The notes under the pieces: model-generated
Told to the model about the DNA's origin: nothing
Seen by the model: only the letters and a program-made list of their open reading frames with translations
Database searches by the model: none
Shown here: piece after piece, positions 5,421-6,259 of the stretch
Numbering within the stretch: the stretch's first letter is position 1
How the letters are laid out: each line of letters begins with the position of its first letter
Program-made: the position numbers and the translations under genes
Assembly: GCA_964396385.1 (NCBI GenBank)
Contig: CAYNFH010000301.1
Coordinates: 1-6,259, forward strand
DNA: 6,259 nucleotides
DNA from: CAYNFH01 sp964396385
GTDB lineage: Bacteria > Armatimonadota > Chthonomonadetes > Chthonomonadales > CAJBBX01
Reading direction: 5' to 3'

Positions 5421-5450
5421 ATTATCCCGGAGCGAGCGGGCGGAAGTCAA
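5421..5450 (-). promoter_or_regulatory. Sigma-70 type promoter for the glycosyltransferase gene
   Basis: On the minus strand TTGACT (5450..5445) and GATAAT (5426..5421) are separated by 18 bp. Each differs from consensus by one base. Transcription should begin near 5414, leaving an 18-nt leader that contains AAGGAG before GTG 5396. This is the best promoter in the window, and it rules out the upstream TTG as the start codon. Confidence 0.65.
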
Positions 5451-5454
5451 GGGG

Positions 5455-5534
5455 AAGTAGCCAGTAGCCAGTAGCCAGTAGCCAGTAGAACGGCTCCGGA
5501 CTCCGGGCTACTGACTACTGGCTACTGACTACTT
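5455..5534. repeat. Heptamer tandem repeats arranged as a long imperfect inverted repeat
   Basis: The left arm is AAGTAG followed by CCAGTAG repeated four times (to 5488). The right arm read in reverse is AAGTAG, then TCAGTAG, CCAGTAG, TCAGTAG. Positions 5455-5481 and 5508-5534 pair at 25 of 27 positions; both mismatches are C against A (5461/5528 and 5475/5514). The centre holds a further heptamer pair (TCCGGAC, TCCGGGC, 5495-5508). It fills the gap between the ahcY stop, which it overlaps by two bases, and the glycosyltransferase promoter. There is no U-tract, so it is not a classic terminator, though the RNA could form a strong stem that blocks exonucleases. It resembles the short tandem heptamer repeats known from some cyanobacteria in kind, not necessarily in origin. 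Confidence 0.85.
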
Positions 5535-6259
5535 ACGTTCCCATTTCCCAGGAGGCGAGGTACTTGACCTGCTCCTCGGTGAGGCTGTCGATGGCGATGC
5601 CCATGGCGGTGAGCTTGAGGCTGGCGATCTCCTCGTCGATCTCCCTGGGCACAGGGTAGACCGTTTTCTGGAGCGTGGAGGCGTTCTTAGCCATGTACTC
5701 CGCACAGAGCGCCTGGTTGGCGAAGGACATGTCCATTACGGCGGCCGGATGGCCCTCGGCTGCCGCCAGGTTGATCAGCCGGCCCTCGCCCAGTACGTAG
5801 AGCCTGCGGCCGTCCACCATAGTGTACTCGTCCACGAACTCCCGCACCTGGCGGCAAGCGCGCGCCATTCCCTGCAGCGCCTCCAGGTCGATCTCCACGT
5901 TGAAGTGGCCGGAGTTGGAGATGATTGCGCCATCCTTCATCTTCTCGAAGTGCTCGGCGCGCAGCACGTGGATATCACCCGTGAGGGTGCAGAACTGGTC
6001 CGCGAAGGGAGCGGCCTGCTCCATGGGCATCACCTCAAATCCGTCCATTACGGCCTCGAGCGCCCGGACGGGGTTCACCTCCGTGATGATGACGCGCGCA
6101 CCGAGGCCCCGGGCCCGCATCGCTACGCCGCGGCCACACCAGCCGTAGCCTGCCACGACGAAGGCGCTGCCCGCCAGGAGCCTATTGGTAGCCCGGATGA
6201 TGCCGTCGATGGTGCTCTGCCCGGTGCCGTAGCGGTTATCGAACAGGTGCTTGGTGTCC
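5533..6259 (-). CDS. ahcY: S-adenosylhomocysteinase, C-terminal 241 residues (start beyond the right edge)
   Basis: SAH hydrolase splits S-adenosylhomocysteine into adenosine and homocysteine using bound NAD, clearing the product of SAM-dependent methylation. The frame is open from the right edge: DTKHLFDNRYGTGQSTIDGIIRATN, then VVAGYGWCGRGVAMRARGLGARVIITEVNP (the NAD-binding GxGxxG), NSGHFNVEID, GRLINLAAAEGHPAAVMDMSFANQAL, ending LTEEQVKYLASWEMGT and TAA. The 'GYGWCGRG' form and the ending without the Lys/Tyr tail match the shorter prokaryotic type (Thermotoga and archaea, from memory) rather than the mammalian type. The GTG at 6156 is an internal valine codon, not a start. The sequence looks intact and catalytically normal in the visible part. 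The stop codon touches the heptamer hairpin. Confidence 0.95.
   Translation of the reverse strand, partial: DTKHLFDNRYGTGQSTIDGIIRATNRLLAGSAFVVAGYGWCGRGVAMRARGLGARVIITEVNPVRALEAVMDGFEVMPMEQAAPFADQFCTLTGDIHVLRAEHFEKMKDGAIISNSGHFNVEIDLEALQGMARACRQVREFVDEYTMVDGRRLYVLGEGRLINLAAAEGHPAAVMDMSFANQALCAEYMAKNASTLQKTVYPVPREIDEEIASLKLTAMGIAIDSLTEEQVKYLASWEMGT

Noticed and set aside
5455..5534. CRISPR array
   Set aside because: The repeat unit is 7 bp with no spacers, and the second half is inverted; this is a tandem/inverted microsatellite-like element.
5455..5534. Rho-independent terminator of ahcY
   Set aside because: The stem is long but neither strand has a U-tract after it; the minus-strand sequence that follows is CCCCTTGACT, which is already the next promoter.

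Overview
This is a bacterial chromosomal window, roughly 60-65% GC by eye. It has Shine-Dalgarno-type starts, a GTG start in the kinase (and a proposed GTG in the glycosyltransferase), and tight 4-bp gene overlaps. It carries ordinary housekeeping and cell-envelope genes. I see no phage, IS, CRISPR, tRNA or rRNA sequence. The short 'GYGWCGRG' type of S-adenosylhomocysteinase, the heptamer repeats between genes and the mix of genes would fit a little-studied high-GC lineage such as Armatimonadota or a neighbouring phylum. That assignment is inference and low confidence.

Layout, left to right. (1) Positions 1-334, minus strand: a 64-residue conserved-looking protein of unknown function, coupled by an ATGA overlap to a membrane-anchored or secreted protein that runs off the left edge. 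(2) An 88-bp divergent gap, then on the plus strand a glycerophosphodiester phosphodiesterase (423-1247) and a small CGTC thioredoxin-like redoxin (1295-1789). (3) These converge, with only 22 bp between, on a minus-strand pair: a PHP-family phosphatase of the histidinol-phosphatase type (2858-3652) and an HldE-like PfkB sugar kinase (1812-2861), joined by a GTGA overlap. (4) Upstream of the pair is a 224-bp leader rich in inverted repeats, and then a small sigma-70-type factor gene (3877-4479, minus). (5) Further upstream are a WecG/TagA/CpsF glycosyltransferase with a good sigma-70 promoter (4644-5396, minus) and the C-terminal two thirds or so of ahcY (5533 to the right edge, minus).

Functionally, the phosphatase and kinase are probably made together and act on phosphorylated small molecules. 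The kinase resembles the heptose-phosphate kinase domain, and a nearby WecG/TagA enzyme makes surface glycan intermediates, so a link to cell-envelope sugars is possible but unproven. GDPD recycles glycerophosphodiesters from lipids or glycans. SAH hydrolase belongs to the methyl cycle and is probably an unrelated neighbour.

The most unusual DNA is non-coding. A 7-bp tandem repeat forms a 27-bp imperfect hairpin exactly between ahcY and the wecG promoter. A second, degenerate 7-bp repeat sits at the 3' end of wecG and supplies its last codons and stop. I found no convincing undescribed multi-gene system. The best candidates for follow-up are these heptamer repeats and the kinase/phosphatase pair.
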